DNA of 50,844 nucleotides from an uncultured Alphaproteobacteria bacterium. Lineage in GTDB: Bacteria; Pseudomonadota; Alphaproteobacteria; RF32; CAG-239. The DNA lies in the NCBI GenBank assembly GCA_902464275.1, contig CABQIK010000012.1, forward strand, positions 1 to 50,844. The letters are read 5' to 3'. A program made the position numbers and the translations under genes. This document shows, one piece after another, positions 23,577 through 32,846 of the stretch (position 1 is the stretch's first letter; each line of letters opens with the position of its first letter). The notes below the pieces were generated by a model. That model ran no database searches. It had not been told where the DNA came from and worked only from the letters and a program-made list of their open reading frames with translations.

Positions 23577-25370
23577 ATGTTACATGCAATGAAATTAGGA
23601 TATATCGCAGCCCTTGTTATCAGCGTGGGCGTTTTTAACTCTTGCTCCGGAGCTTTTATGAATAAAAAAGCTCCCGAACAGCCCGTTGTTTATTCGGTTC
23701 CGCATTTAAAAACCGCTTACGGAGCTTATTTGGCGGCAAGGGTGGCGCATTTGCGGCAAGATTTAAATGTTGCGGCCGATTATTATATAAAATCAGTGCA
23801 ACTCGGGGCTGATAAACCTGAAATTATCGGTCAGACGTATGTGCTGCTCACCTCAGAAGGCAGAATCGGCGAGGCAGCGCAGTATGCCAAAGAATCGCTT
23901 AAAAAAGGCGATAAAAGCAATTTTATTTACTTCGTGATTATGACTGACGAATTGCAGAAAAATAATTACAAGCAAGCTTTGTCCGCCTTAAATAACATTC
24001 ATGACAAAGTTTACAAAAAGTCAATTATTCCGCTGTTTTCAGCTTGGATTTATGCGGCGGAAGGCAATAAAGAGCAGGCTCTTAAAGAGCTGGCAACCTT
24101 AAAAAAAGATAAATCTCTGCTCTCATTATATTATATGCACAGCGGCATGATTAATGATTATTTTAATGACGTTCCGGCGGCGGAAGCGGCATTTGCCACC
24201 GTGGTGCAAGACGAAGATTTAGAGCTTTCATATCGCTCAATGCAAATTATCAGCAATTTTTACATTCGCGCCGGTAAAAAAGATGAGGCGATTGCGCTTG
24301 TTAAAAAATATTATGATAAAAATCCGCAAGCCAAAATGATGGAATCGCTTTATAAGCAGGTTACATCCGCGGAAGAAAACAACGTTGCCAAAATTATGGA
24401 TACTCCGCAAAAAGGAGAGGCTGAAGCAATTTTTAATGTCGGCACGGTGTTCAGAGGGTATCAGGCCGATATTTCACAAGTATTTACCGCATTGGCGTTG
24501 TATCTTAATCCGCAACATGATGTGGCTTTGGTTTCAATGGCCGATTTGCTGGAACATAATCAGCGCTTTAAAGAGGCCATCAAAAAATATGAGCAAATCA
24601 GCCCGCAGTCGCCGATTTACTTTATGGGACAGCTGAAAATTGCCGGAATTTATATGGACAAACAGCTGCATGAACAAGCTTTGCAAAAGTTGCAGGCTTT
24701 GCAACAACAGTATCCGGACAATTATCAGGTTTTGTTTAACACGGCTGAAGTTTACCGCATTGCCGGCAAGCAGGACAAGGCTATTGAATTTTATAAAAAA
24801 GCCTTAAAAAACCAACCGAAAGCAGCTGAAAACGACTGGACGGTTTATTACGCTTTGGGCATGGCGTATGAGCAAAACGGCGAATGGAATAACGCTGAAG
24901 AAGCTTTGCAAACAGCCTTAAAAATCAGCCACCGCCATCCGTTTGTACTTAATTATCTGGGATACAGTTGGCTTGAACACAACAAAAACATTAATGAAGC
25001 GTTGTTTATGATTTTTGAGGCTTTTCGTCAAAGTCCTGAAGACGGGCATATTATGGACAGCCTCGGGTGGGCGTTATACCGTATGGGCAAATACGATGAC
25101 AGCGTAAAAATTTTGGAGCGCGCGGCTGAATATTTGCCGGCCAACGCCATTGTTTGCGACCACTTGGGCGACGCATATTGGCAAGTAGGGCGCAAAGCGG
25201 AAGCTAAGTTTCAGTGGAAGCACGCTTTAAGCTTAAAAGAAGATTCGGAAAGCTTAAACAAAGATGCCATCAAAGCTAAAATCAGCGACGGGGTTAACAC
25301 TCCGGCAGCAATTAATTTTAACGAACCGTTGTTGGTTGAGCGTATTAAAACCTTAAACCTTACCGAATAG
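23577..25370 (+). CDS. Large TPR-repeat lipoprotein
   Basis: This 597-aa protein has a lipoprotein signal (lipobox FNSC, Cys23) followed by about ten tetratricopeptide repeats, clearest at PQSPIYFMGQLKIAGIYMDKQ, NYQVLFNTAEVYRIAGKQDKA, WTVYYALGMAYEQNGEWNNAEEAL, GHIMDSLGWALYRMGKYDDSV and AIVCDHLGDAYWQVGRKAEAKFQW. Such envelope TPR proteins scaffold protein assembly or export. The start may be the ATG at 23577 or at 23589; neither has a convincing Shine-Dalgarno. It diverges from the uracil-DNA glycosylase gene. Confidence 0.85.
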   Translation: MLHAMKLGYIAALVISVGVFNSCSGAFMNKKAPEQPVVYSVPHLKTAYGAYLAARVAHLRQDLNVAADYYIKSVQLGADKPEIIGQTYVLLTSEGRIGEAAQYAKESLKKGDKSNFIYFVIMTDELQKNNYKQALSALNNIHDKVYKKSIIPLFSAWIYAAEGNKEQALKELATLKKDKSLLSLYYMHSGMINDYFNDVPAAEAAFATVVQDEDLELSYRSMQIISNFYIRAGKKDEAIALVKKYYDKNPQAKMMESLYKQVTSAEENNVAKIMDTPQKGEAEAIFNVGTVFRGYQADISQVFTALALYLNPQHDVALVSMADLLEHNQRFKEAIKKYEQISPQSPIYFMGQLKIAGIYMDKQLHEQALQKLQALQQQYPDNYQVLFNTAEVYRIAGKQDKAIEFYKKALKNQPKAAENDWTVYYALGMAYEQNGEWNNAEEALQTALKISHRHPFVLNYLGYSWLEHNKNINEALFMIFEAFRQSPEDGHIMDSLGWALYRMGKYDDSVKILERAAEYLPANAIVCDHLGDAYWQVGRKAEAKFQWKHALSLKEDSESLNKDAIKAKISDGVNTPAAINFNEPLLVERIKTLNLTE

Positions 25371-25376
25371 ACATTT

Positions 25377-25408
25377 TAAAACCCCGCAATTTTTGTTGCG
25401 GGGTTTTA
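25377..25408 (+). terminator. Bidirectional intrinsic terminator
   Basis: A 12-bp stem built on ACCCCGCAA (25381-25389) and TTGCGGGGT (25396-25404), flanked by A and T runs, serves both the TPR gene and the convergent cvpA-like gene. Confidence 0.92.
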
Positions 25409-25409
25409 T

Positions 25410-26159
25410 TTACTCTGCCGGTTCCGCGTCTTCAACGTTTTCAATCAGCGTATCTAACGTGTCAGCCTCATTTTCTTTGTAACCCTCAAAATCTTCAGCT
25501 TTTTCTTTGATTTTATCGGTTGTTTTTTCAATTTGCGGCTGAGCCAACTTTTGGAACAAATCGTCAATTTCTTTTTGCGAATCTTTTTCTTCTTCAGCAG
25601 TTTTTTCAGCTTTTTCTTTCTTTTTATCCTTTTCACCGAGGCCGACTTCCGAGCCCTTGTCACGAATTAAGTCTTTGGTTGATTCAGGAATTAAGCTTTC
25701 AAGCGGCTCGGCAAATTTGCCGGCTAAAGTAAAATAGCGCGACTCCTTAAACATGCCGCTTTTAGATTCTTCAGGCAGCATCCATGTAATTAAAATATTA
25801 AACAAAATTACCAACAAACAGGCTCTGAGCACGCCAAACAGCAAACCCAACACTCTGTCAAGCGAGCTTAATTTGCTGGAGCGTACCTTGCCTATCATTT
25901 TGTCGGTGCTTAACAGCCAAATAATAAAAAATATTACCAAAATCAGCAAGGCGGTAACTATTCCTGCCATCATGGAGCTTGCAATATAATGTTTGGCAAG
26001 CGGAGTTAATATCGGAAGCAGATAAAACACTGCTATTGCCGCCAAAATCCAACCGACAATGGCCAAAACCTCTTTAACCAAACCGCGGTATAAGGCAATT
26101 AACGCCGAAACGGCGGTTATGATTAAAATTACAACGTCTAAATTATTTAACTGCTGCAT
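25410..26159 (-). CDS. cvpA: CvpA family membrane protein
   Basis: This 249-aa protein has four membrane helices (about 8-25, 30-55, 63-87 and 105-128) with the CvpA pattern LYRGLVKEVLAIVGWILA and LDRVLGLLFGVLRACLLVIL. The C-terminal 100 residues form a charged, probably coiled-coil cytoplasmic tail rich in Lys/Glu, longer than in minimal CvpA. CvpA proteins are tied to envelope stress and colicin V export; in many proteobacteria the gene precedes purF, but here it ends the leftward radA operon. Confidence 0.85.
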   Translation of the reverse strand: MQQLNNLDVVILIITAVSALIALYRGLVKEVLAIVGWILAAIAVFYLLPILTPLAKHYIASSMMAGIVTALLILVIFFIIWLLSTDKMIGKVRSSKLSSLDRVLGLLFGVLRACLLVILFNILITWMLPEESKSGMFKESRYFTLAGKFAEPLESLIPESTKDLIRDKGSEVGLGEKDKKKEKAEKTAEEEKDSQKEIDDLFQKLAQPQIEKTTDKIKEKAEDFEGYKENEADTLDTLIENVEDAEPAE

Positions 26160-26168
26160 ATTAAATCC

Positions 26169-27536
26169 TTAATTAAACCAATTTATAAGCCGATGAACAT
26201 TACCGATTTCATAGCATGACATATCGGTGTTTTTCTTTTCTTTACCATAGCTCGGCGGCACAATAGCATTGTTAAAGCCAAGTTTGCAAGCCTCTTTTAA
26301 GCGTAAATTAGGCTGACTTACGGCTCTGATTTCACCGGATAATCCGATTTCGCCGAAGATTACCATATCAGAGGGCAACGGCTTGTTGGTTAAAGATGAA
26401 ATTACCGCCATGGCCACCGCTAAATCGGCCGCCGGTTCTGAAATTTTTAAGCCGCCGGCAATATTTAAATAAACGTCCTGCGCGCTGAAGTTCATACCGC
26501 AACGGGCTTCCAAAACCGCTAAAATCATGGCTAAGCGGTTAGAATCCCAACCGACCACCGCCCTTTTGGGGCTTGAATAACCGCTCGGACTCACTAAAGC
26601 CTGAATTTCAACCAAAACCGGACGCGAACCTTCAATACCGGCAAAAACGCATGAGCCGGAAACGTTGCCTTGGCGTTCGGCCAAAAACAGCGCCGAGGGG
26701 TTTTCAACCTCAACCAGACCTTTATCCTGCATTTCAAAAACACCGATTTCATCGGTAGCGCCGTAACGGTTTTTAACCGCGCGCAAAATGCGGAAATGGT
26801 GGCCGCGTTCGCCTTCAAAATAAAGCACCGTATCAACCATGTGTTCCAAAACGCGCGGACCGGCAATAGCGCCCTGTTTGGTAACGTGTCCGACCAAAAA
26901 CAGCACAAATCCCTTGCGTTTGGCAAGTTTTATCAGCTCATAGGCGCAAGCCCTCACCTGCGCAACGCTGCCGGGGGTAGACTCCACATTTTCAAGATAC
27001 ATGGTTTGAATAGAATCAATAATAACCACTGACGGATTGGCTTTATCCAATGTTGCCACAATATCTTTTACTTCAGTGGTACTCGCAAGCTTAACCGGCG
27101 ATGAGGCAAGCCCCAGACGCTGCGCTCTGATACGAACCTGATCAATCGCTTCTTCGCCCGAAATATAAAAGCACTCATACTCCGGCGATAAATTGGCAAC
27201 ACCGGCGCAAACCTGCAACAGCAAAGTTGATTTACCGATTCCGGGGTCACCGCCGACTAAAATAGCGGAACCGGGAACAAGTCCTCCGCCGGTTACACGG
27301 TCAATTTCTTTAATATTGGTAGCCAAGCGCTTAAAAGTTTGCGCTGAACCGCTGAGCGGCACAAACTCTATCATCTCGCCTTTTTTCTGAGGAGGCAAAA
27401 TTGAAAATCCGCCGCCCTGAACTTTTTCTTCCTCAATAGTATTCCATTCGCCGCAGGCATCACATTTACCCTGCCATTTGGGGTAAACGGCGCCACAATT
27501 CTGACAAACATATTCTATTGAGCTCTTTTTTACCAT
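26169..27536 (-). CDS. radA: DNA repair protein RadA
   Basis: This RecA-like ATPase is a DnaB-type helicase that drives branch migration in recombination. The 455-aa protein has an N-terminal C4 zinc finger (CQNCGAVYPKWQGKCDACGEW), Walker A GGDPGIGKST near residue 94, the KNRYG motif (RAVKNRYGATDEIG) and a C-terminal LonC-like domain (SPKRAVVGWDSNRLAMILAVLEARCGM). It lies 2 bp after mlaF and 9 bp before cvpA, hence one operon. This is a full-length, ordinary member. Confidence 0.97.
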   Translation of the reverse strand: MVKKSSIEYVCQNCGAVYPKWQGKCDACGEWNTIEEEKVQGGGFSILPPQKKGEMIEFVPLSGSAQTFKRLATNIKEIDRVTGGGLVPGSAILVGGDPGIGKSTLLLQVCAGVANLSPEYECFYISGEEAIDQVRIRAQRLGLASSPVKLASTTEVKDIVATLDKANPSVVIIDSIQTMYLENVESTPGSVAQVRACAYELIKLAKRKGFVLFLVGHVTKQGAIAGPRVLEHMVDTVLYFEGERGHHFRILRAVKNRYGATDEIGVFEMQDKGLVEVENPSALFLAERQGNVSGSCVFAGIEGSRPVLVEIQALVSPSGYSSPKRAVVGWDSNRLAMILAVLEARCGMNFSAQDVYLNIAGGLKISEPAADLAVAMAVISSLTNKPLPSDMVIFGEIGLSGEIRAVSQPNLRLKEACKLGFNNAIVPPSYGKEKKNTDMSCYEIGNVHRLINWFN

Positions 27537-27538
27537 GG

Positions 27539-28303
27539 CTATATTTCCACTTTTATCGGACCTTGCGAACAGCCGTTAATAAACTGCTGAACGTACGGGT
27601 CTTCGGTTTTATCCATTTCTTTAACCGTTCCCTGCCAAATAATTTTACCTTTATAAAGCATGGCAACGCGGTCGGCAATTTTACGAACCGAGGCCATGTC
27701 GTGGGTAATGGTTAAGGTAGTTGCGCCCAACCCTTTGGCGGATTCCACAATCAAATCATTAATCACATCGGCCATAATCGGGTCTAAGCCGGTAGTCGGC
27801 TCGTCAAAAAAGATTATCTCCGGATTGGTAATAATGGCGCGTGCCAACCCGACGCGTTTTTGCATACCGCCGGAAAGTTCTGAGGGTGATAAATCAGCCA
27901 CATCAGGAGCAAGACCAACTTGGCGCAGCACTCTTATAGCCTCAACTTTAGCTTTTTCACGGTTTGCTTTTTGATTTTCAAGCAAAGAAAACGCAACATT
28001 TTCCCATACCGATAAGCTGTCAAACAAGGCGCCGCCCTGAAAAAGCATTCCCATCTTGCTATGAAAATTACGTTGCTCAGAGCCGCGGGCACCGACAACT
28101 TCAGTGCCGTTAATTTTAATTGAGCCGGCATCCGGAGTTAAAAGCCCCTGAATACATTTAATCAGCACCGATTTTCCGGTGCCGGAGCCGCCGATAACAA
28201 CTAAAGATTCTCCGGCATAAACATCTAAGTCAACTCCGGACAAAACCTGTTTTTTACCGAATGATTTTCGTAAATTGCGAATTGATATTTTAACTTTTTC
28301 CAT
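27539..28303 (-). CDS. mlaF: MlaF-like ABC transporter ATPase
   Basis: This is the ATPase of a phospholipid-trafficking (Mla/MCE) importer at the inner membrane. The 254-aa protein has Walker A GGSGTGKS, Q-loop MLFQGGALFDSL, signature LSGGMQKRVGLARA, Walker B IIFFDEPTTGLDP and H-loop ITHDM. It pairs with the MlaE-like permease gene 10 bp upstream. The substrate-binding mlaD, usually next in line, is not present; radA follows instead. Confidence 0.92.
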   Translation of the reverse strand: MEKVKISIRNLRKSFGKKQVLSGVDLDVYAGESLVVIGGSGTGKSVLIKCIQGLLTPDAGSIKINGTEVVGARGSEQRNFHSKMGMLFQGGALFDSLSVWENVAFSLLENQKANREKAKVEAIRVLRQVGLAPDVADLSPSELSGGMQKRVGLARAIITNPEIIFFDEPTTGLDPIMADVINDLIVESAKGLGATTLTITHDMASVRKIADRVAMLYKGKIIWQGTVKEMDKTEDPYVQQFINGCSQGPIKVEI

Positions 28304-28313
28304 TTTACGCCTC

Positions 28314-29105
28314 TTATTTTGAGAAGAACACTTCGGTTAAAACATAGTTGAAAATTAAAATTAAGATTGAGGCCGAAACCACAGCGTTGGTAGTGGCCTG
28401 TCCGACGCCCTGCGCGCCGCCTTTAGAGCGATAGCCGTTATAGCAACCCATTAAAGCAACAATGAATCCGAAAACACCGGCTTTAACCAAACCGGAAATT
28501 ATATCTATCGCCTCCATATTTTGCAAAGTGGAATTAATGTAGTTGGCGGGATTAAAGCCGAGTTTGTAAACGCCGACCACATAACCGCCGAAAATGCCGA
28601 TAACATCGCCGATTAAAACCAAAATCGGTAAAACAATAACGCCCGACCACAATCGCGGCGCGACCAAATATTTAAACGGATTGGTGGAAAGAGTAACCAA
28701 GGCGTCAATTTGCTCAGTAACACGCATGGTGCCGATTTCAGCCGCCATTGCCGCCCCGATGCGTCCGGCAACCATTAAGGCGGACAATACCGGCGCCAAC
28801 TCGCGGGTTACGGAAATTAACACCACGGAAGCAACCGCGCTTTCAGCCCCGAAACGGGCAAAACCGGAGTAGCTTTGCAAAGCAATCACCATACCGGCAA
28901 AAATAGTGGTCAGCCCCACCACCGGCAATGAGTAAAACCCCATATCCATCAGCTGCCGCATAAAGTTTTTGGGATAAAACGGCGGCGTAAAGCAATGGTA
29001 CAATGATTTTATGATAAACAACGAAAGCTCACCTAAACTGATGATAAATTTAACCAACGGTTTACCGAGCGTTCGTAAAAAATTTTCTATTTGTTTTCTT
29101 GTCAT
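28314..29105 (-). CDS. mlaE: MlaE-like ABC permease
   Basis: This 263-aa permease of the MlaE family has five to six membrane segments, with the family signature EIGTMRVTEQIDALVTLSTNPFKYLVAPR that contacts the ATPase, and VKAGVFGFIVALMGCYNGYRSKGGAQGVGQATTNAVV near the C terminus. An N-terminal amphipathic helix precedes the first membrane segment, as in MlaE structures. It is expected to work with MlaF and a separately encoded MlaD to maintain outer-membrane lipid asymmetry. Confidence 0.93.
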   Translation of the reverse strand: MTRKQIENFLRTLGKPLVKFIISLGELSLFIIKSLYHCFTPPFYPKNFMRQLMDMGFYSLPVVGLTTIFAGMVIALQSYSGFARFGAESAVASVVLISVTRELAPVLSALMVAGRIGAAMAAEIGTMRVTEQIDALVTLSTNPFKYLVAPRLWSGVIVLPILVLIGDVIGIFGGYVVGVYKLGFNPANYINSTLQNMEAIDIISGLVKAGVFGFIVALMGCYNGYRSKGGAQGVGQATTNAVVSASILILIFNYVLTEVFFSK

Positions 29106-29146
29106 GGCGTATCCTTAAAAACTGCTTTTATTTTAAGTTTTTTTAA

Positions 29147-29584
29147 TTAAAAAGCAACATCGGCGTTTAACTTTATAACAACCTTATCAGGCGCCGACGC
29201 CTCAAACGGATAAAGTTTTATCAGCGGAACGGAGCAACCCAAAATTTGATATTCTTGCGCCGCGGGCATGCGCTCCGCCTTTTTGGGCTCCGATACCAAT
29301 TCAACCGCTAATTTTACTTCAGCGTTTTCAGCAAACGGCATATTAACAATTCCGATACCTCTGACCTCAAGCAATCCTCTGATATTTTCAGGCGCACAAG
29401 CGTATAGTTTGCCATCTTTGGCAAAAACGTCCGCGCGGTCATCGGCAACCAATTCGGCGCCTTTGTTCATAATCAGCCTTAACGCTAAATCAGATTTACC
29501 GCTGCCGGATTGTCCGAGCAGCAAAATTCCGTTTTGGTTTATGCTGACGCAAGTTGCGTGTATATTAACCGTTAATTTGTTCAT
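29147..29584 (-). CDS. hprK: HPr kinase/phosphorylase, short alphaproteobacterial form
   Basis: It phosphorylates the PTS protein HPr on serine. This 145-aa form has only the C-terminal kinase domain: Walker A GQSGSGKSDLALRL, VADDRADV, and the HprK signature LLEVRGIGIVNM. The short form is usual in alphaproteobacteria. The ATG at 29584 has GGAAAG 8 bases upstream and overlaps tsaE by 20 bp, indicating translational coupling; the frame continues upstream but that region is read as tsaE. The partner HPr and EIIA genes are not in the window. Confidence 0.9.
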   Translation of the reverse strand: MNKLTVNIHATCVSINQNGILLLGQSGSGKSDLALRLIMNKGAELVADDRADVFAKDGKLYACAPENIRGLLEVRGIGIVNMPFAENAEVKLAVELVSEPKKAERMPAAQEYQILGCSVPLIKLYPFEASAPDKVVIKLNADVAF

Positions 29585-30050
29585 CGGCGCGTCTTTCCAT
29601 AGCTTGCAAGCGCTCGGCTTTATTTTTATCATTAACGTTGATTTCAATTTTTCGGCCGCCGTCAGGTTGTGCCGAAATATTTACCTTAAACACATTTTTA
29701 GGCAAATAAGCACCCATCTTTTCAGGCCACTCAATTAAGCAAACACCGGTATATATTGCTTCTTCAATATTAAGTTCCCAAATTTCTTCCGGTGATTTCA
29801 GACGGTATAAATCATAATGATAAATTTCAAAATCAGGCGCGGAATAGGTTTGCACCAAAGTAAAAGTAGGGCTCGGAACTTCAGCCGCGTCAGTCAGATG
29901 TTTAACAAACGCGCGCGATAACACGCTTTTACCCATGCCAAGCGTGCCAAACAATGCCCAAACATCGCCAATGCCTGAAATTTCAGCCAAAGAGCGGGCT
30001 AATTTTTCAGTTTCAGGTTCGGTTTTGCAATTATAAACAAAGGTTACCAT
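29565..30050 (-). CDS. tsaE: tRNA t6A biosynthesis ATPase TsaE
   Basis: TsaE is the ATPase that works with TsaB and TsaD to make N6-threonylcarbamoyladenosine on ANN-decoding tRNAs. The 161-aa protein has P-loop GTLGMGKSVLSRAFV, then VPSPTFTLVQTY and YHYDLYRLKSPEE, and the final LIEWPEKM, all family hallmarks. It begins 1 bp after the stop of the SNase-like gene (TAAAATG arrangement) and overlaps hprK. Confidence 0.93.
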   Translation of the reverse strand: MVTFVYNCKTEPETEKLARSLAEISGIGDVWALFGTLGMGKSVLSRAFVKHLTDAAEVPSPTFTLVQTYSAPDFEIYHYDLYRLKSPEEIWELNIEEAIYTGVCLIEWPEKMGAYLPKNVFKVNISAQPDGGRKIEINVNDKNKAERLQAMERRADEQING

Positions 30051-30051
30051 T

Positions 30052-31071
30052 TTATCCGAAAATTCCTTGATGGCGGGTTTTAGGGCGAATTACTTTAATT
30101 TTAGGCTGACGCTGCTGTAACTTTTTCCAATCCCACGGTTTGTAAAAGGTGCCTTGCCATAAACCGCGGCGATTTTGCTGAGCCTGAATTTCATACGGGT
30201 AGTAAACATCAGTATATTTGGTATAAGCCACCGCCCAACCGGAATTAACCAAAGCGGCGCCCAAATCATACGGTCCGTACGAGCAGGTGCCTATCATATT
30301 GCCTTTGGTATCTTGCTGAATAACGCGGCATTCAAGCTCAGCGTCTTCAATCCAGCTTTTAAGCCACGCGGCGGCCTCGCGTCCGCAATTATAAGCCCGT
30401 CCCTGACCGTTGGCGCATGTTTGGTTAACCGCAGGAGCAGCCACTCCGAACAGCTGAAAAATATGTCCGTACATCTCTAACGTATCGCCGCTGATAACTC
30501 TTACCGAGCCGTACACCACCGGATAATTTGCCGGATTAAACGGTTTGGGCTGTTGTTTTTCAGATTGTCCCATTAAAGATGAAATCATTTTTTCAGCAAT
30601 GCCGGGTTTAGGTTTTTCTTGAGTTTTCGGGGCTTCAGAACCGAACAACTGCGGGCTTGCCATATCTTCGGGTGTAACCGGCTTAATATCTTCTTCCGGG
30701 GACGGCGTAATTTCTATTTCTTCTTCATCTTCTGTCGGCTCATTATTTTCAGCTGATAAATCCGGCGCAGCATCGCTTTCATAGCCGATAAATTTGGTAA
30801 CCGCATCGCTTACACCGCCTAAGCCGTTGTTAAACATGCCGAGCGCATACATCATAAAAACCACTACCGCCGTAAAAAGCAACAAAGACGGAAAGCAGCC
30901 TAAGCCTTTCCACATCATGCGTCCGAACACATACAAAACAACCAAAGCAATGATTAATCCGAAAAAGCCCATGCCTTGCATAATAAGGCTGCTGCTTTGC
31001 GTTCCGGACCCGCCGGCATAAATTAAAGTTAAAATTCCAAAAATCCACAGCGCTTTTTTAAAAAAGAACAT
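30052..31071 (-). CDS. Membrane-anchored SNase-like protein with lost catalytic residues
   Basis: This 339-aa protein has three N-terminal membrane segments (about 8-25, 30-50 and 58-78), an acidic Glu/Pro-rich linker (95-165), then a staphylococcal nuclease-like OB domain (about 185-325: GDTLEMYG, CANGQGRAYNCGREAAAWL, GWAVAYTKY, RRGLWQGTFYKPWDWK). In active relatives the central strand reads IRLYGIDAPE; here it reads FQLFGVAAPA, so the catalytic Arg, the Ca-binding Asp and the catalytic Glu are all replaced, and the later YGR arginine is Asn (TKGN). It is therefore likely a non-catalytic binding or scaffold protein. It is first in the tsaE-hprK transcript. Confidence 0.8.
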   Translation of the reverse strand: MFFFKKALWIFGILTLIYAGGSGTQSSSLIMQGMGFFGLIIALVVLYVFGRMMWKGLGCFPSLLLFTAVVVFMMYALGMFNNGLGGVSDAVTKFIGYESDAAPDLSAENNEPTEDEEEIEITPSPEEDIKPVTPEDMASPQLFGSEAPKTQEKPKPGIAEKMISSLMGQSEKQQPKPFNPANYPVVYGSVRVISGDTLEMYGHIFQLFGVAAPAVNQTCANGQGRAYNCGREAAAWLKSWIEDAELECRVIQQDTKGNMIGTCSYGPYDLGAALVNSGWAVAYTKYTDVYYPYEIQAQQNRRGLWQGTFYKPWDWKKLQQRQPKIKVIRPKTRHQGIFG

Positions 31072-31135
31072 TGCTTTGCTTCCTCTGTTTATAATTTGGG
31101 TTTATTAGAGCACATAAAATTTTATATTGCAATAA

Positions 31136-32845
31136 TTATTCATAAAGCGGGGGCAAAGTGTTACTTTTTGTTTTTTGCCGTTTTTTTTGCTTAATAACCC
31201 GCTTTAAGGCAACCGTAAAATCTTTAGGATTCCATAAACTTTCATCGTTCGGGTTATAAAGTTTGGCTAAAATAATGTCAATTATTTTGCCAAATTCAGC
31301 ATCTGCGGCAGCCGCTGCCACGTCTTTTAAGTTATTAATCGGCTTTTCAGGATAAAATCCGGTCGCCCATGAAATTAAACCATCGCGCAAACCTCTGAAA
31401 TCGGCCGCATAGGCTTTTTTAATTAAAAAATCAGGATAAGCGCGCGTTTCGCACTGCGGTTTTACGGCGCTGGCAAACCGACACTTAAACAGCACAAAAC
31501 CCAACATTAAACCACCGGCAAAAGCTATAATTATATAAACATATAACGGAACGGGCTGAGGCTGCGGCGGAAGCTGAGGAGCAGCGCTTTTGACCGGTTT
31601 TTGTTCGTTAACCGGAATTTCGGCGCCGTTCGGAGCAACCGTTATTTTTTCAGCCGGAATTATTGCTTTTTCAATTTTGCCGGAGGCGGTATTATACCAG
31701 TCAACCGATATTTCAGGCAAAATTAAATTTCCGGATTTATCCGGTACATAAACATTAACTACGGTTTGCTCGGCTATCGGCGTTTCAGCGGCAATTTTTC
31801 CCTGTCGCGCCGGCTGCTCAGGATATTGTTTTATTCCTTCAGCCGATTTAAAATTTATTTCCGGCAACTGATTTTCCATAACTCCGCTTGCTTTTAAGGT
31901 AATCAAGCGGCTGACGGCTTCACCGACTTTAAATTCGGGCTTTTCGCCAATCCAATCGGCCGAAAGTTCAACTTTTTGCGCCGGCAGCCACCATTTGCCG
32001 GAATAATCAGCCGGAACCGGCAAAATATTTATATCTTGCGAATCGGCTTTAAGGCTGACCGGAGTTTCAAGTCCGAATAATGACGGCGCGTTTATCGCTA
32101 ATTTGAAAATATCCTGATTAAGCAATTCATTTAATGAATTTCCCTTGCCTTGGGCATAGCCATCAAACCAAACCGCCGGTATCTGTAATTTTCCGCTTTT
32201 TTGCGGGAAAAGCGCATATTTAAATGTGACCTCACGCGCCGTTTGCCCGTTTTGAGCCTTAACCGTGCTGATTTGCGGATTGCCTAAGCTGACAATAATC
32301 CAGTCGGAATTATTATCGGCAAATTGAGGATTGCCGCTGATTATGCTACCGTTATCAGTTAAAACAACCTCATAATTAATTTGCTGTTGCACATAATACG
32401 GTTTTTCAGGGTTAATTACTTCCGCCTGTAATTTATACATCCCCTCTTGTTGCAGGGGGGCTTTTTTGGGAGTGGAAGTTTCAACAAAACCGTCAGTTAT
32501 GGTAATTTTGAGCGGTGAGGAACTTTCATTGCCGACTTTAATTGCCGGAATTTCCTGCTCTCCGGCAGTTAAGGCAATTAAGCCGATTTGCCAAACCGTT
32601 GTTGCGCTTGCTTTGCCATTTATGATATAATTTTGGCGGGATATAGAGGTGGAATAAACTTTAAAATTTTGATTAAGCACGCTCAAATCAGGCGAGGAAG
32701 AAACGTTTTCATCGGCGGTTAACGTTAATGTAAACGCCTGACCTAAAGGCTGAGTATCGCCGGAAACTTCTGCCGTAATTGCCGCGGCGGCGCTTTTAAT
32801 CGTTATGAATAATGCAAGCAGTACCACAAACACATATTTTTTCAT
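31136..32845 (-). CDS. batD: BatD-like (aerotolerance) protein
   Basis: This 569-aa protein starts at the ATG with GGAGG 6 bases upstream; the longer frame to 32962 lies inside the previous gene. It has a signal peptide (1-22, ending SAAAA), a large beta-sandwich periplasmic region (ITAEVSGDTQPLGQAFTLTLTADEN onwards; repeated Ig-like strands), one membrane helix near 425-445, and a basic cytoplasmic tail ending KQKKRQKTK. This matches BatD/BamD-like oxygen-tolerance proteins. It overlaps the end of the BatB/C gene. The role is probably in envelope integrity together with the vWA proteins. Confidence 0.85.
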   Translation of the reverse strand: MKKYVFVVLLALFITIKSAAAAITAEVSGDTQPLGQAFTLTLTADENVSSSPDLSVLNQNFKVYSTSISRQNYIINGKASATTVWQIGLIALTAGEQEIPAIKVGNESSSPLKITITDGFVETSTPKKAPLQQEGMYKLQAEVINPEKPYYVQQQINYEVVLTDNGSIISGNPQFADNNSDWIIVSLGNPQISTVKAQNGQTAREVTFKYALFPQKSGKLQIPAVWFDGYAQGKGNSLNELLNQDIFKLAINAPSLFGLETPVSLKADSQDINILPVPADYSGKWWLPAQKVELSADWIGEKPEFKVGEAVSRLITLKASGVMENQLPEINFKSAEGIKQYPEQPARQGKIAAETPIAEQTVVNVYVPDKSGNLILPEISVDWYNTASGKIEKAIIPAEKITVAPNGAEIPVNEQKPVKSAAPQLPPQPQPVPLYVYIIIAFAGGLMLGFVLFKCRFASAVKPQCETRAYPDFLIKKAYAADFRGLRDGLISWATGFYPEKPINNLKDVAAAAADAEFGKIIDIILAKLYNPNDESLWNPKDFTVALKRVIKQKKRQKTKSNTLPPLYE

Positions 32846-32846
32846 A

